Source: Pectobacterium peruviense (GTDB lineage Bacteria; Pseudomonadota; Gammaproteobacteria; Enterobacterales; Enterobacteriaceae). Taken from it: a stretch of DNA of 64,000 nt. The stretch spans positions 248,001 through 312,000 of the forward strand of contig NZ_LXFV01000005.1 of assembly GCF_002847345.1 (NCBI RefSeq), written 5' to 3'. Both the position numbers and the translations under genes were made by a program. Shown one piece after another: positions 12,067 to 23,071 of the stretch. The notes beneath the pieces are model-generated. The model searched no databases, was not told the DNA's origin, and worked only from the letters and a program-made list of their open reading frames with translations. Position 1 is the first letter of the stretch. Each line of letters begins with the position of its first letter.

Positions 12067-13164
12067 ATGCTTGCTAAGTTATTACGTTCAGCGCTATTTG
12101 GTGCCCTCGTTGCCGGTATTATTCTGGCCGTACTCCCATTCATCGGGTCTGGCACGTCATTTCTGAAAAACAATGACAGAAATACTGATGGCTCGCCCGT
12201 AAGCTACCATCAGGGCGTCAACCGTGCGGCTCCTGCTGTGGTTAATATTTATAATCGGGTTTCCAATGCGGAAAAACCCAATGAAGTCGCTATTCACCCT
12301 CTGGGCTCTGGCGTCATCATGAACGATAAAGGGTATATTTTAACCAATAAGCATGTGATTAATAACGTGCAGCAGATCCAGATAGAGCTATCAGATGGCA
12401 GGCTGTACGAAGCCCGCGTCATCGGCTCTGATTCCCTAACCGATCTAGCTGTGCTGCAAATTGATGGCGTCAATCTGCCCGTTATTCCCATGAATCCAGA
12501 CCGTCTCCCGCACGTCGGCGATGTCGTGATGGCGATCGGCAACCCGTATAATTTGGGGCAAACCGTCACGCAGGGCGTCATCAGCGCCACTGGCCGCGTC
12601 AGCCTCAGCGCTTACGGCCAACAAAGAAGCCAGGTAGGACGCCAAAATCTGCTGCAAACCGATGCGTCAATTAACCACGGGAACTCCGGCGGTGCGCTGG
12701 TCAATACGCTCGGTGAACTCGTTGGTATTAATACCCTTTCTTTTGATAAGAGCAGCAATGGCGAAACGCCGGAAGGTATTAGCTTCGCCATCCCCGTGGC
12801 GCTAGCCACCAAGGTGATGGGCAAGCTGATTCGCGATGGTCGCGTGGTGCGCGGCTATATTGGCGTCAACGGTGTACAGCTCGAAAAAATTGAGAACAGT
12901 ACGTTAACCAACAATCCTGATGTACAGGGTAGATTAAGCGGTATTCTGGTTCAGACTATCGATCCTGGCGGCCCTGCGGATAAAGCCGGGATCCACATCG
13001 AAGATGTCATTCTAAGCGTAAACAATAAGCCCGCACGCTCGATTATTGAAACCATGGAACAGGTGTCGGAAATACGCCCCGGTACCGTCATCCCCGTCAC
13101 GGTTGAGCGTGATAAAAAGCAATTCACATTACAAATGACAATTCAGGAATTCCCGACCCAATAG
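12067..13164 (+). CDS. degS: Outer-membrane stress sensor protease DegS
   Basis: Inner-membrane-anchored HtrA protease. When outer-membrane porin C-termini bind its PDZ domain it cuts RseA and starts the sigma-E envelope stress response. It has 365 residues. The N-terminal membrane anchor is about residues 7-26. The triad is H96, D126 and S207 (GNSGGALV), with one PDZ domain from about 270 to 360. It is slightly longer than E. coli DegS (355). The first ATG fits the hydrophobic anchor. It lies next to degQ, as in related genera. Confidence 0.97.
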   Translation: MLAKLLRSALFGALVAGIILAVLPFIGSGTSFLKNNDRNTDGSPVSYHQGVNRAAPAVVNIYNRVSNAEKPNEVAIHPLGSGVIMNDKGYILTNKHVINNVQQIQIELSDGRLYEARVIGSDSLTDLAVLQIDGVNLPVIPMNPDRLPHVGDVVMAIGNPYNLGQTVTQGVISATGRVSLSAYGQQRSQVGRQNLLQTDASINHGNSGGALVNTLGELVGINTLSFDKSSNGETPEGISFAIPVALATKVMGKLIRDGRVVRGYIGVNGVQLEKIENSTLTNNPDVQGRLSGILVQTIDPGGPADKAGIHIEDVILSVNNKPARSIIETMEQVSEIRPGTVIPVTVERDKKQFTLQMTIQEFPTQ

Positions 13165-13199
13165 CGGCATGCAAAGTCGGTTGATAAAAGTGACGTCGA

Positions 13200-13234
13200 C
13201 AGACAAACAAGAAACCGGGCGGGAACCCACCCGG
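13200..13234 (-). terminator. Terminator of murA
   Basis: An inverted repeat at 13215-13234 (CCGGGC and, across GGGAACCCAC, the matching CCCGG). On the minus strand it is followed by TTTCTTGTTTGTCT. It sits between convergent degS and murA. Confidence 0.75.
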
Positions 13235-13271
13235 CTAACAAACATAATATGAAGAGAAACAGGCGAAGCGC

Positions 13272-14570
<1,299 letters not shown>

Positions 14571-14614
14571 TCACACTGATACCAGCAGTTTATTCCCTCT
14601 CGTACAGGGAATAC

Positions 14615-14869
14615 TTAGAAGCCGTTCAGTTTACGGTCGCGTTGCCACTCTTCCGGCGTATAGGCCTTGATCGACAATGCATGAATACGGTTATCCGCGA
14701 TGTACTCCATCAGCGGCGCATAAACAGCCTGCTGTTTTTTTACTCGGCTCATTCCAGCAAAAAGTCCGCCCACTACGATGACTTGAAAATGGCTGCCATC
14801 ACCAGAAACATGGGCTTCTTCCAGTGCTAATGCGTTCATCAGCACGTCTTTAATTTCGTTATTTTCCAT
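14615..14869 (-). CDS. ibaG: Acid stress protein IbaG (BolA family)
   Basis: BolA-like protein of 84 residues, thought to work with monothiol glutaredoxins in iron-sulfur handling and acid tolerance. The family motif [15 protein letters not shown] and the ending DRKLNGF are present. It follows the mla terminator and precedes murA. Confidence 0.95.
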   Translation of the reverse strand: MENNEIKDVLMNALALEEAHVSGDGSHFQVIVVGGLFAGMSRVKKQQAVYAPLMEYIADNRIHALSIKAYTPEEWQRDRKLNGF

Positions 14870-14941
14870 CGCTCTCGATTTCTATGTCAGGGGGAGATGA
14901 TTTACAGGGAGGTATCTTAGATGAATATGGCGCTATCTTAA

Positions 14942-14980
14942 ACAAAGAATGCGCCCCTTCAGACGATGCCTAAAGGGGCG
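14942..14980 (-). terminator. Terminator of the mlaFEDCB operon
   Basis: CGCCCCTT and AAGGGGCG form an 8-bp stem (14952-14980). On the minus strand it is followed by CATTCTTTGTTT. It separates mlaB from ibaG-murA, which therefore probably have their own promoter. Confidence 0.75.
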
Positions 14981-15003
14981 AATCCGGCAATCAGCATTGC
15001 CGT

Positions 15004-15294
15004 TTAAGACACAGGAATGATTTCATTCAGGTTATAGAGCGCAATGAGCGTTTTTAGCCGATCGCTGGCACCGACAATCGTTATCTCACCGCCTGAAGAC
15101 GGCTGCTGATAAACATGCATCAGCAATGCCAACCCAGCAGAATCAACACGGTTTAATCCAGACACATCCAGCGTGATTTTACCCGCCAGCAACGATTCAC
15201 GCTGCTGCCAGAACGGTAACAGCGTTTCACGATCGAGATCGCCCGTTAATGCCAGCGTTGATTCCAGAGCCTGCCAGTTCAATGCGTTCGCCAT
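15004..15294 (-). CDS. mlaB: Phospholipid ABC transporter STAS protein MlaB
   Basis: Small cytoplasmic STAS-domain protein of 96 residues that binds MlaF and stabilises the MlaFEDB transporter complex. The conserved region DVSGLNRVDSAGLALLMH carries the STAS helix. The ATG at 15294 was chosen; a TTG at 15306 would add four residues and abut the mlaC stop. Sequence similarity to E. coli MlaB is lower than for the rest of the operon, as is common for this subunit. It is the last gene of mlaFEDCB. Confidence 0.92.
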   Translation of the reverse strand: MANALNWQALESTLALTGDLDRETLLPFWQQRESLLAGKITLDVSGLNRVDSAGLALLMHVYQQPSSGGEITIVGASDRLKTLIALYNLNEIIPVS

Positions 15295-15307
15295 ATTCGT
15301 ACCCAAA

Positions 15308-15937
15308 TTACTTTTTCTGATCCAACGTGATGGTCTGCTTAGCCGAAGATTCTAGCTGTTGAGTCAGGCCATCAACGCCTTTCTGGCGCAATATTGTCGC
15401 CCACTCGTTCTGCTTAGTGGTGATCATACTGACACCTTCGGCAATCATGTCGTACGCCTGCCAGTTACCGGTTTTGCTGTTCTTACGCCATTGGAAATCC
15501 AGACGTATAGGAGGACGGCCGCCGTTATCTACGATGGTGACACGAATGGAAACAATGTCGGCATTGCCCAGCGGCTGTTCAGGGGCGATTTGATAGTTCT
15601 GCCCGTTATACATCGCCAGAGCCTGACCGTAAGCCTGCTCCAGATAGGCTTCAAACGCTTTGAAATAGGCATCACGCTGTGCTGGCGTCGAATCTTTGTA
15701 GTAACGACCGAGAACCAGCGCACCGGCATATCTCACCTGAACATACGGCAGCAGCTCTTCACGCACGACGGTACGCAAATAGTCAGGGTTTTGCTTGATT
15801 TTTGGCTGCTCGTTCTTCAAACGATCGAAAGTTTTTTCCGCCGTTTCGTTCATTAAACGATAGGGATTCGTTTGATCCGCCGCGTTGGCTAATGGCGCGA
15901 CCACCAGTAAAGCCACCATCAGTAAACGTTTAAACAT
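15308..15937 (-). CDS. mlaC: Periplasmic phospholipid-binding protein MlaC
   Basis: Periplasmic carrier that moves phospholipid between the outer-membrane MlaA complex and the inner-membrane MlaFEDB complex. It has 209 residues, with a signal peptide of about 19 residues ending in PLANA. The mature part carries the family pattern [16 protein letters not shown]. Twelve bases separate it from mlaD. The length is normal. Confidence 0.97.
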   Translation of the reverse strand: MFKRLLMVALLVVAPLANAADQTNPYRLMNETAEKTFDRLKNEQPKIKQNPDYLRTVVREELLPYVQVRYAGALVLGRYYKDSTPAQRDAYFKAFEAYLEQAYGQALAMYNGQNYQIAPEQPLGNADIVSIRVTIVDNGGRPPIRLDFQWRKNSKTGNWQAYDMIAEGVSMITTKQNEWATILRQKGVDGLTQQLESSAKQTITLDQKK

Positions 15938-15949
15938 GCAGATATCCTC

Positions 15950-16516
15950 TTATGGATGTGAAGGAACAGATTCGTTGTTGTGCTCAGGCATGGCCGCAGG
16001 ATCGGCACCAGGTTCCGTACCCGATTGACCGGCATTATCCTCGCTATTGCCACCGCTCTTATATAGGAATTGCCCGATGAGGTCTTCAAGCACCATGGCC
16101 GACTTGGTGTCCTGAATCACACCACCGTCTTTCAGAATCGTCGTGCCCATATCCTCATCTTCAAACCCGATGTTCAATGCCAGATACTGCTCGCCCAGCA
16201 AGCCAGAGGTACGAATAGCCAGAGAACTGGTATCGGGAATATGATCGTAACGCTGCTGAATATCCATTGCCACACGCGGAAGGTAGGTTTTCTCGTCCAG
16301 CGAGATATCCGCCACGCGGCCAATAACCACGCCACCAATTCGGATCGGAGAACGCGCTTTCAATCCGCCAATGTTGTCAAATGTCGCGTACAGGCGGTAC
16401 GTTGGCTCACTACCGATCGACTTGAGATCGGCCACTTTCAGACATAAAAAGAGGATGGCAGCCAGCGCGATCAACATAAACACACCAACCCAGACTTCAG
16501 TTTTCTTTGTTTGCAT
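15950..16516 (-). CDS. mlaD: Phospholipid transport MCE protein MlaD
   Basis: Inner-membrane-anchored MCE-domain subunit that forms the periplasmic hexameric ring of the Mla transporter. It has 188 residues: one transmembrane helix (about 8-25), then the MCE domain (about 38-115) with SPIRIGGVVIGRV, and a hydrophobic-helix region. The disordered C-terminal tail is rich in Asn, Gly, Ser and Pro. The ATG at 16516 follows the mlaE stop by four bases; a TTG further up lies inside mlaE and was not used. Confidence 0.97.
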   Translation of the reverse strand: MQTKKTEVWVGVFMLIALAAILFLCLKVADLKSIGSEPTYRLYATFDNIGGLKARSPIRIGGVVIGRVADISLDEKTYLPRVAMDIQQRYDHIPDTSSLAIRTSGLLGEQYLALNIGFEDEDMGTTILKDGGVIQDTKSAMVLEDLIGQFLYKSGGNSEDNAGQSGTEPGADPAAMPEHNNESVPSHP

Positions 16517-16520
16517 CGAC

Positions 16521-17303
16521 TCAGTTCCCAAACATCAGTGCTGTCAGCACAAAATCCAATCCCAGTACCGCTAACGACGAGTGCACGACGGTTCGGGTCG
16601 TTGCACGGCTAATCCCCTCAGACGTCGGGATCGCGTCATAGCCGTTAAACAGTGCAATCCAGGTCACGGTAATCGCAAATACGATACTTTTAATCACGCA
16701 GTTCAACACATCCTGACGCCAGTCAACCGCGCCCTGCATGGCAGACCAAAAGAACCCGCTGTCAATACCTTTCCAATCCACACCGACCAGCGCGCCTCCC
16801 CAGATCCCCACAGCGACAAAAATCACCGCCAGCAGCGGCATGCTGATTAACCCCGCCCAAAAGCGCGGCGCGACAACGCGGCGCAGTGGGTCAACCGCCA
16901 TCATCTCCATGCTGGAAAGCTGCTCAGTTGCCTTCATCAAGCCGATTTCCGCCGTCAACGCGGAACCGGCACGCCCAGCGAACAGCAGTGCCGTCACCAC
17001 CGGACCAAGCTCACGCAGCAGCGACAGCGCCACCATCATGCCCAAACTGGCCTCGGCACTGTAAGTCGTCAGGATGAGATAACCCTGTAACCCCAGCACC
17101 ATGCCGATGAACAGACCGGAAACCATGATGATAAGTAACGACTGCACGCCAACGCTGTAAAGCTGTTTCACCAACAGCGGCCACTGCTTTCTAAATTCGG
17201 GTTTACCCACCAGCGCATTAAACAGCATCAGCCCAGCGCGCCCAAACGAGGCACTGGCGGAGATTCCCTGACGTCCTAGCGACGCCAACGTCCGTAATAA
17301 CAT
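16521..17303 (-). CDS. mlaE: Phospholipid ABC transporter permease MlaE
   Basis: Integral membrane permease of the Mla transporter, 260 residues with five to six hydrophobic segments. The family signature [26 protein letters not shown] region is present around residues 95-120. It follows mlaF by seven bases. The protein is well conserved. Confidence 0.97.
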   Translation of the reverse strand: MLLRTLASLGRQGISASASFGRAGLMLFNALVGKPEFRKQWPLLVKQLYSVGVQSLLIIMVSGLFIGMVLGLQGYLILTTYSAEASLGMMVALSLLRELGPVVTALLFAGRAGSALTAEIGLMKATEQLSSMEMMAVDPLRRVVAPRFWAGLISMPLLAVIFVAVGIWGGALVGVDWKGIDSGFFWSAMQGAVDWRQDVLNCVIKSIVFAITVTWIALFNGYDAIPTSEGISRATTRTVVHSSLAVLGLDFVLTALMFGN

Positions 17304-17310
17304 GACTGCG

Positions 17311-18123
17311 TTAACCCCCTGAGCCTAGCAGCGACGTTTTATAGTCACCAGCAGGAAAACGGAAAGGCACTGGCCCATCGGCGATGCCATCCAGAAACTG
17401 ACGAACCTGTGGGTCAGTATTTGCCCTGAGCTGATCCGCAGTCCCTTCTGCTATCACCCGTTTGTCGGCCACGATATACGCATAATCGGCGATGCTCATC
17501 ACCTCCGGTACATCGTGAGAAACCACAATGCAGGTCACACCCAATGCATGGTTTAACTCATCGATGAGCTTCACCAAGGTCCCCAGCGTGATCGGATCCT
17601 GCCCCACAAAAGGCTCATCGAACATAATCAGCTGCGGGTCGAGCGCAATGGATCTCGCCAGTGCCGCGCGCCGCGCCATTCCGCCGGAAAGTTCCGCTGG
17701 CATCAGCTCGGCAGCTCCACGTAGCCCCACGGCTTCCAACTTCATCATCACAATGCTATGCAGCAGCGATTCCGGTAGTTGGGTATGTTCGCGCAGCGGC
17801 CAGGCGACATTATCAAACACGTTCAAATCGGTGAATAGCGCACCAGACTGAAACAACATGCTCATTTTCTTGCGCGCGTTGTACAGTTCGCTGCGCGACA
17901 GCACAGGGATATTCTCGCCATCAAACCAAATTTCACCGCTGTCCGGCGATAGTTGCCCGCCAATAAGACGCAGCAACGTGGTTTTACCAATACCGGAAGG
18001 CCCCATGATCGCAGTGACCTTGCCTTTAGGTACGTTCAACGTGATGTCTGTAAAAATCTCTCGCTCTCCGCGCCGAAAGCTAAGACCACGGATCTCGACC
18101 AGATTAGTTGCCTCATGGTTCAT
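17311..18123 (-). CDS. mlaF: Phospholipid ABC transporter ATP-binding protein MlaF
   Basis: ATPase that powers phospholipid transfer between inner membrane and MlaC. It has 270 residues with Walker [10 protein letters not shown] at 41-49, signature LSGGMARR and Walker B LIMFDEP. The C-terminal extension [13 protein letters not shown] contacts MlaB or the dimer partner in known structures. The ATG at 18123 was preferred to one nine bases upstream (18132), because AAGGA directly abuts the upstream ATG but is well spaced for this one. It is the first gene of mlaFEDCB. Confidence 0.96.
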   Translation of the reverse strand: MNHEATNLVEIRGLSFRRGEREIFTDITLNVPKGKVTAIMGPSGIGKTTLLRLIGGQLSPDSGEIWFDGENIPVLSRSELYNARKKMSMLFQSGALFTDLNVFDNVAWPLREHTQLPESLLHSIVMMKLEAVGLRGAAELMPAELSGGMARRAALARSIALDPQLIMFDEPFVGQDPITLGTLVKLIDELNHALGVTCIVVSHDVPEVMSIADYAYIVADKRVIAEGTADQLRANTDPQVRQFLDGIADGPVPFRFPAGDYKTSLLGSGG

Positions 18124-18387
18124 TATTTCCATTCCTTACCAATCAGTACGCTTATAGAGGTCTTTCACTCCAGCCTAACGGCTGGCTTTTATGCAAGTGA
18201 GAGTTTTACAAAAACTTACCGTAAGTTCTTGTCCAAAATGGCGGCATAAACCGTTATCGGGTTTTACTTATCGCGACAGGTTTTACTTTTTCGCCAAGCA
18301 CCGTCAGAATTAGCACTCATCACAGAAAAATGCTTTTTGTGCGAAATTCGTCCAGGAATACTGACTTATTCGACAACAAGCTGGTGA
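18124..18387. other. Intergenic region mlaF-yrbG
   Basis: No gene is seen. A hairpin CCAGCC-TAAC-GGCTGG is at 18170-18185, in the mlaF leader (minus strand). The promoter of mlaFEDCB and possibly that of yrbG must lie here; no convincing hexamer pair was placed. An ERIC element follows. Confidence 0.45.
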
Positions 18388-18514
18388 TTATACACTAAAT
18401 AATTCGAGTTGCAGGACGGCGGCGGCGCAGCGAGTCTCTGGGAACTTACACCAGTAAGTGACTGGGGTGAGCAAGAAAAACCAACGCACATGCAGCTTGA
18501 AGTATGATCCTATT
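18388..18514. repeat. ERIC element, copy 2
   Basis: About 126 bp with the ERIC core (GAACTTACACCAGTAAGTGACT). The left end TTATACAC is kept but the right terminal repeat is degraded (GATCCTATTAA in place of GACGGGTATAA). It ends about 12 bases before the yrbG ATG and runs into its ribosome site. Confidence 0.88.
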
Positions 18515-18526
18515 AAAGGACGCTGC

Positions 18527-19492
18527 ATGCTTTTTGCAACACTACTCTTGTTCGTTGGTTTGCTATTACTGGTCTACGGTGCCGATCGTCTTGTCTATGG
18601 CGCTGCCGTGCTTGCGCGTTCTCTTGGCTTACCTCCTTTCGTCATCGGCATCACCATTGTCGGCTTCGGCACCTCGCTACCTGAGCTGATTGTTTCTGTT
18701 ACCGCCGCCTTAAACGATCAAAACGATATGGCCGTCGGTAATGTTATCGGCTCCAATATCACCAATATTTTACTCATTCTCGGCGGCGCAGCGCTCATTC
18801 GTCCACTCACCGTACATTCGGCCATACTGCGCCGGGAATTGCCGCTCATGTTGTCGGTCACTTTATTGTGTGGCGTTTTACTGCATGATAGCTACCTGAG
18901 CCGCGCCGACGGCATGATGCTGCTCTTTGCTGCCATTCTGTGTCTGGTGTTGATACTTCGCATGGCACAACAGGCGCAGCGGGAAGGTGGTGATAGCCTG
19001 ACTCGCGAACAGTTGGCGGAACTTCCACAGGACGACAGTAACCAGATGGTCGCCGTACTGTGGTTGATTCTCGGCATGATTATTTTACCCATGGCGGCCC
19101 GTATGGTGGTGGATAACGCGACCGTCATTGCACGTTACTTTGATGTCAGCGAATTGACGATTGGGCTGACGATATTGGCGATTGGCACCAGTCTGCCTGA
19201 GCTCGCTACCGCTATCGTCGGGACGTTGAAGAAAGAAGATGATATCGCGCTGGGTAACCTGATTGGCTCGAACATTTTTAATATCGCGATTGTGCTGGGC
19301 GTACCCGCGCTGCTTTCGCCGGGCGCGCTAAATCCTCAGATTTTTCAGCGCGACTATTGGGTCATGCTGGCGGCGAGCGTGCTGTTAACTGCACTGTGCC
19401 TCAGCAAAAAACGCCGAATAGGACAGGGGGCAGGCGCATTATTATGCTGCGCGTTTATCGCCTACCTTACGGTGCTGTTCTGTTTTTCATAA
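18527..19492 (+). CDS. yrbG: Calcium/sodium antiporter YrbG (CaCA family)
   Basis: Inner-membrane cation/proton or cation/sodium exchanger of the CaCA family, 321 residues and about ten hydrophobic segments. Two inverted alpha repeats carry the signature GFGTSLPELIVS (47-58) with GNVIGSNITNI, and AIGTSLPELATA with GNLIGSNIFNI. The substrate in vivo is not established. The ATG at 18527 has AAAGGA six bases upstream; a longer reading would begin inside the ERIC repeat. It is the first gene of the yrbG-kdsD-kdsC-lptCAB-rpoN cluster. Confidence 0.93.
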   Translation: MLFATLLLFVGLLLLVYGADRLVYGAAVLARSLGLPPFVIGITIVGFGTSLPELIVSVTAALNDQNDMAVGNVIGSNITNILLILGGAALIRPLTVHSAILRRELPLMLSVTLLCGVLLHDSYLSRADGMMLLFAAILCLVLILRMAQQAQREGGDSLTREQLAELPQDDSNQMVAVLWLILGMIILPMAARMVVDNATVIARYFDVSELTIGLTILAIGTSLPELATAIVGTLKKEDDIALGNLIGSNIFNIAIVLGVPALLSPGALNPQIFQRDYWVMLAASVLLTALCLSKKRRIGQGAGALLCCAFIAYLTVLFCFS

Positions 19493-19553
19493 TACGCAGT
19501 TCTGTTTCTCACAATATATTGTTCCGTTTTTCATCATAATCAGGACTATTGGT

Positions 19554-20591
19554 ATGTCACAGTTTGAACAAGACGCTCACCTAAAACAGCAGTCTGACCG
19601 TGCACTATCCGAACATAGACTACAGCCAGATTTCGACTTCCAGCAGGCGGGTAAGCAAGTATTGAGTATCGAGCGCGATGGGCTTGCGCAGTTAGACCAG
19701 TACATTGATGACAATTTTACCCTCGCCTGCAAAAAGATCTTTCACTGCCAGGGAAAAGTCGTGGTAATGGGGATGGGCAAGTCCGGCCATATCGGCTGCA
19801 AGATTGCCGCAACCTTCGCCAGCACCGGTACTCCCGCTTTTTTTGTTCATCCAGGCGAAGCCAGCCACGGCGACCTCGGCATGGTGACACCGCACGATAT
19901 CGTGATCGCCATTTCTAATTCTGGTGAATCGCATGAAATTCTCTCGCTGATTCCCGTTCTGAAACGCCAGAAAGTGTTCCTGATCTGCATGACTAGCGCA
20001 CCAGACAGTACGATGGGTAAAGCGGCGGATATTCACCTGTGCGTCCATGTCCCACAGGAAGCCTGCCCGCTCGGTCTGGCTCCCACCACCAGCACCACGG
20101 CGACGCTGGTCATGGGCGACGCACTAGCCGTAGCCTTGCTACAGGCGCGTGGCTTTACCGCCGAAGATTTCGCCCTTTCTCACCCCGGTGGCGCACTCGG
20201 CCGCAAACTTTTACTGCGCGTCAGCGATATCATGCATTCGGGTGACGAGATTCCCCATGTCCCACACGATGCGTCGCTGCGTGATGCGCTGGTGGAAATT
20301 ACGCGCAAAAATCTGGGTATGACGGTAATCTGCGAGGCGGATATGAAAATTCAGGGCATCTTCACTGATGGTGACCTGCGCCGCATCTTCGACATGAATA
20401 TAGACTTGAACAGCGCGCGCATTGCTGATGTGATGACCGCAGGCGGCATCCGGGTCGCACCGCAAACGCTGGCGGTGGATGCACTGAACCTGATGCAGTC
20501 GCGCCACATCACCTCGGTGCTAGTGGCAGAAAACGATCGTCTGGTCGGTATTGTCCATATGCACGATATGTTGCGGGCTGGCGTGGTTTAA
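19554..20591 (+). CDS. kdsD: D-arabinose 5-phosphate isomerase KdsD
   Basis: Converts ribulose 5-phosphate to arabinose 5-phosphate, the first step toward Kdo for LPS. It has 345 residues: an SIS domain with GMGKSGHIG at 73-81 and a tandem CBS pair in the C-terminal third (about 220-345). The N-terminus is about 17 residues longer than in E. coli (328). An AGGA site precedes this ATG by seven bases, so the extension looks genuine. It is followed by kdsC, the phosphatase later in the same pathway. Confidence 0.97.
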   Translation: MSQFEQDAHLKQQSDRALSEHRLQPDFDFQQAGKQVLSIERDGLAQLDQYIDDNFTLACKKIFHCQGKVVVMGMGKSGHIGCKIAATFASTGTPAFFVHPGEASHGDLGMVTPHDIVIAISNSGESHEILSLIPVLKRQKVFLICMTSAPDSTMGKAADIHLCVHVPQEACPLGLAPTTSTTATLVMGDALAVALLQARGFTAEDFALSHPGGALGRKLLLRVSDIMHSGDEIPHVPHDASLRDALVEITRKNLGMTVICEADMKIQGIFTDGDLRRIFDMNIDLNSARIADVMTAGGIRVAPQTLAVDALNLMQSRHITSVLVAENDRLVGIVHMHDMLRAGVV

Positions 20592-20610
20592 AAAGAAAGG
20601 ATAATTGTGA

Positions 20611-21177
20611 ATGAGTGAAACCAGGGCGCAAACCGATACCTGTTATGGACCGGTCGATCAGCAGGTACTGGATAAAGCCCGTGAAGTTCGCCTGTTAATC
20701 TGCGACGTTGACGGCGTGATGTCCGATGGTCTGATTTACATGGGTAACCACGGTGAAGAGCTGAAAGCCTTTAACGTCCGTGACGGCTATGGCATTCGCT
20801 GCTTGCTGACATCTGACATTGAGGTTGCCATCATTACCGGGCGTTCCGCTAAATTGCTGGAAGATCGCTGTAAAACGCTGGGTATTAACCATCTTTATCA
20901 GGGGCAATCGGATAAGGTTTTGGCCTTCAACGATCTGTTAGATAAACTGTCCGTAACAGCCAATCAGGTCGCGTATATCGGCGACGACATGATCGACTGG
21001 CCAGTGATGGCACAGGTCGGGCTGAGCGTTGCCGTGGCAGATGCACACCCGCTGCTGTTACCGCGCGCAGATTATGTCACCCGCATTGCGGGAGGGCGTG
21101 GCGCAGTACGTGAGCTATGTGATTTGATTCTATTTTCGCAGGACAAGCTGGAGCATGCCAAAGGGTTGTCAATATGA
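20611..21177 (+). CDS. kdsC: 3-deoxy-D-manno-octulosonate 8-phosphate phosphatase
   Basis: HAD-family phosphatase that removes phosphate from Kdo-8-P to give Kdo. It has 188 residues. The nucleophile motif DVDGVMSDG puts D32 and D34 at the active site. The downstream HAD motifs ITGRS and YIGDDMIDWPV are present. Its TGA overlaps the lptC ATG (ATGA), so the two are translationally coupled. Confidence 0.98.
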   Translation: MSETRAQTDTCYGPVDQQVLDKAREVRLLICDVDGVMSDGLIYMGNHGEELKAFNVRDGYGIRCLLTSDIEVAIITGRSAKLLEDRCKTLGINHLYQGQSDKVLAFNDLLDKLSVTANQVAYIGDDMIDWPVMAQVGLSVAVADAHPLLLPRADYVTRIAGGRGAVRELCDLILFSQDKLEHAKGLSI

Positions 21178-21740
21178 GTAAAACCAAGCGTTGGCTGACC
21201 GCTTTTCTGGCACTATTGGTGCTTATCCTCATTGGCTGGAATATTGCGGATGACAACACGGTAACGGCACCGGATGCCAACGATCCCGCCGTGCCAGTCT
21301 ATACCAGCGAAAAGACCAACACGCAGGTATATAGCCCTGCCGGTAAACTGAGCTACAGACTGATTTCGGAAAAAGCAGAATATTTCAACGACGAGCAGTT
21401 AAGTTGGTTTACGACCCCTGTTGCCACGCTGTTCAATGAACAGGGCACGGCAACCTGGTCAGTACGCGCCGATCGCGCCAAGCTGACAAAAGACAAGATG
21501 CTCTATCTGTACGGCCACGTCGAGGTAAATAGCCTGACGAAGGACGCACAGCTTCAGCGCATCACAACAAATAATGCCCAAGTGAATCTGGTCACGCAGG
21601 ACGTCTCTTCCGATGATGAAGTCACCCTGTACGGCACCAGCTTTACCTCAAGCGGAATGAAAATGCGCGGAAATCTGCGTAACAAAACGGCCGAGTTGAT
21701 CGAAAAGGTAAAAACCTCTTATGAAATCCAAAACCAATAA
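21174..21740 (+). CDS. lptC: LPS export protein LptC
   Basis: Bitopic inner-membrane subunit of the Lpt bridge that receives LPS from LptB2FG and hands it to LptA. It has 188 residues, with a single N-terminal membrane helix at about 7-23 and a periplasmic beta-jellyroll. It overlaps kdsC by four bases and lptA by 20 bases. It is well conserved. Confidence 0.97.
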   Translation: MSKTKRWLTAFLALLVLILIGWNIADDNTVTAPDANDPAVPVYTSEKTNTQVYSPAGKLSYRLISEKAEYFNDEQLSWFTTPVATLFNEQGTATWSVRADRAKLTKDKMLYLYGHVEVNSLTKDAQLQRITTNNAQVNLVTQDVSSDDEVTLYGTSFTSSGMKMRGNLRNKTAELIEKVKTSYEIQNQ

Positions 21741-22293
21741 CCTGATGCGTAACACCCTGATCGCCAGCTCGCTGTTTGCCGTCAGCGTTTCCGCTTTTGC
21801 CGTCACTGGCGATAGCAACCAACCTATTCACATTGATTCAGCACAGCAATCTCTGGACATGCAGGGCAACACGGTGACGTTCACCGGCAACGTTGTCGTC
21901 AAGCAAGGGACGATTGAAGTGAAAGCCGACAAGGTCGTCGTGACGCGTCCACAGGGCGCGCAAGGCAGTGAAGTGGTGGAAGGTTACGGTAACCCTGTGA
22001 CGTTCTACCAGATGCAGGACAACGGCAAACCGGTAAAAGGTCACGCGCAGAAAATCCGCTACGAGCTGGCCACTGACTTTCTGGTGCTGACAGGCAATGC
22101 CTATCTGGAACAGCAGGACAGCAATGTAAAAGGCGATCGCATCACTTATCTGGTGAAACAACAGCAGATGGAAGCGACCAGCGACAAAGGAAAACGCGTG
22201 ACGACGGTGTTAGTCCCCTCTCAGCTTCAGGAGAAAGAGAACAAGAACCAGCCTTCTCGTTCTCAACAACCGCAACCACGGGTCACTGAATAA
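21721..22293 (+). CDS. lptA: LPS export periplasmic protein LptA
   Basis: Periplasmic beta-jellyroll protein that polymerises into the LPS bridge between LptC and LptD. It has 190 residues, with a signal peptide of about 27 residues ending in SAFA. The repeated motif QGNTVTFTGNVVVKQG is typical. It starts 20 bases inside lptC. The charged, Gln-rich tail is variable. lptB follows three bases after its stop. Confidence 0.98.
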   Translation: MKSKTNNLMRNTLIASSLFAVSVSAFAVTGDSNQPIHIDSAQQSLDMQGNTVTFTGNVVVKQGTIEVKADKVVVTRPQGAQGSEVVEGYGNPVTFYQMQDNGKPVKGHAQKIRYELATDFLVLTGNAYLEQQDSNVKGDRITYLVKQQQMEATSDKGKRVTTVLVPSQLQEKENKNQPSRSQQPQPRVTE

Positions 22294-22296
22294 GTT

Positions 22297-23022
22297 ATGG
22301 CAACATTAACCGCAGAAAATCTGGCCAAGGCGTACAAAGGCCGTAAGGTCGTGGAAAACGTCAGCCTCACCGTCAATTCCGGTGAAATCGTCGGCCTGCT
22401 CGGGCCGAACGGGGCAGGTAAAACGACCACGTTCTACATGGTCGTCGGCATCGTCCCGCGTGATGAAGGCCGCATCGTCATTGACGACGATGACATCAGC
22501 CTGCTTCCCCTGCACGAACGTGCCCTGCGTGGCATCGGTTATTTGCCGCAGGAAGCCTCTATTTTCCGTCGCTTAAGCGTCTATGACAATCTGATGGCGG
22601 TGTTACAGATCCGTAAAGATCTGACGACCGAGCAGCAGGAAGATCGTGCTAATGAACTGATGGAAGAATTCCATATTATTCATTTGCGCGATAGTCTGGG
22701 ACAATCGCTGTCCGGTGGGGAAAGACGCCGCGTAGAGATTGCGCGCGCGCTGGCAGCAAATCCGAAATTCATCCTGCTGGATGAACCGTTTGCGGGCGTA
22801 GACCCGATCTCCGTACTGGATATTAAAAAAATCATTGAGCATCTGCGTGACAGCGGGCTTGGCGTGTTGATTACCGATCATAACGTCCGCGAAACGCTTG
22901 ATGTCTGTGAACGAGCCTATATCGTGAGTCAGGGAAACCTGATCGCCCACGGTTCACCGACCGAAATTTTGGCCGATGAACAGGTGAAACGCGTCTATCT
23001 GGGCGAAGGCTTCCGACTCTGA
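22297..23022 (+). CDS. lptB: LPS export ABC transporter ATPase LptB
   Basis: Cytoplasmic ATPase of the LptB2FG LPS extractor, 241 residues. Walker A GPNGAGKT is at 36-43, the signature is [15 protein letters not shown] and Walker B is [13 protein letters not shown]. It forms a tight block with lptC and lptA. The membrane parts lptF and lptG are not in this window. Confidence 0.98.
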   Translation: MATLTAENLAKAYKGRKVVENVSLTVNSGEIVGLLGPNGAGKTTTFYMVVGIVPRDEGRIVIDDDDISLLPLHERALRGIGYLPQEASIFRRLSVYDNLMAVLQIRKDLTTEQQEDRANELMEEFHIIHLRDSLGQSLSGGERRRVEIARALAANPKFILLDEPFAGVDPISVLDIKKIIEHLRDSGLGVLITDHNVRETLDVCERAYIVSQGNLIAHGSPTEILADEQVKRVYLGEGFRL

Positions 23023-23071
23023 TAGGGTAATATTTTCTCTTTGCAGTACTTATGGGACGTTAGCGCGATTT

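Noticed and set aside
10482-13164. degQ and degS as a recent duplication
   Set aside because: Both are ancient, distinct HtrA types (two PDZ domains with signal peptide versus one PDZ domain with membrane anchor), and their adjacency is normal in enterobacteria.
18458-18526. Longer N-terminus for yrbG from 18458
   Set aside because: The extra 23 residues come from an ERIC element. The ATG at 18527 has a good ribosome site and matches the family start.
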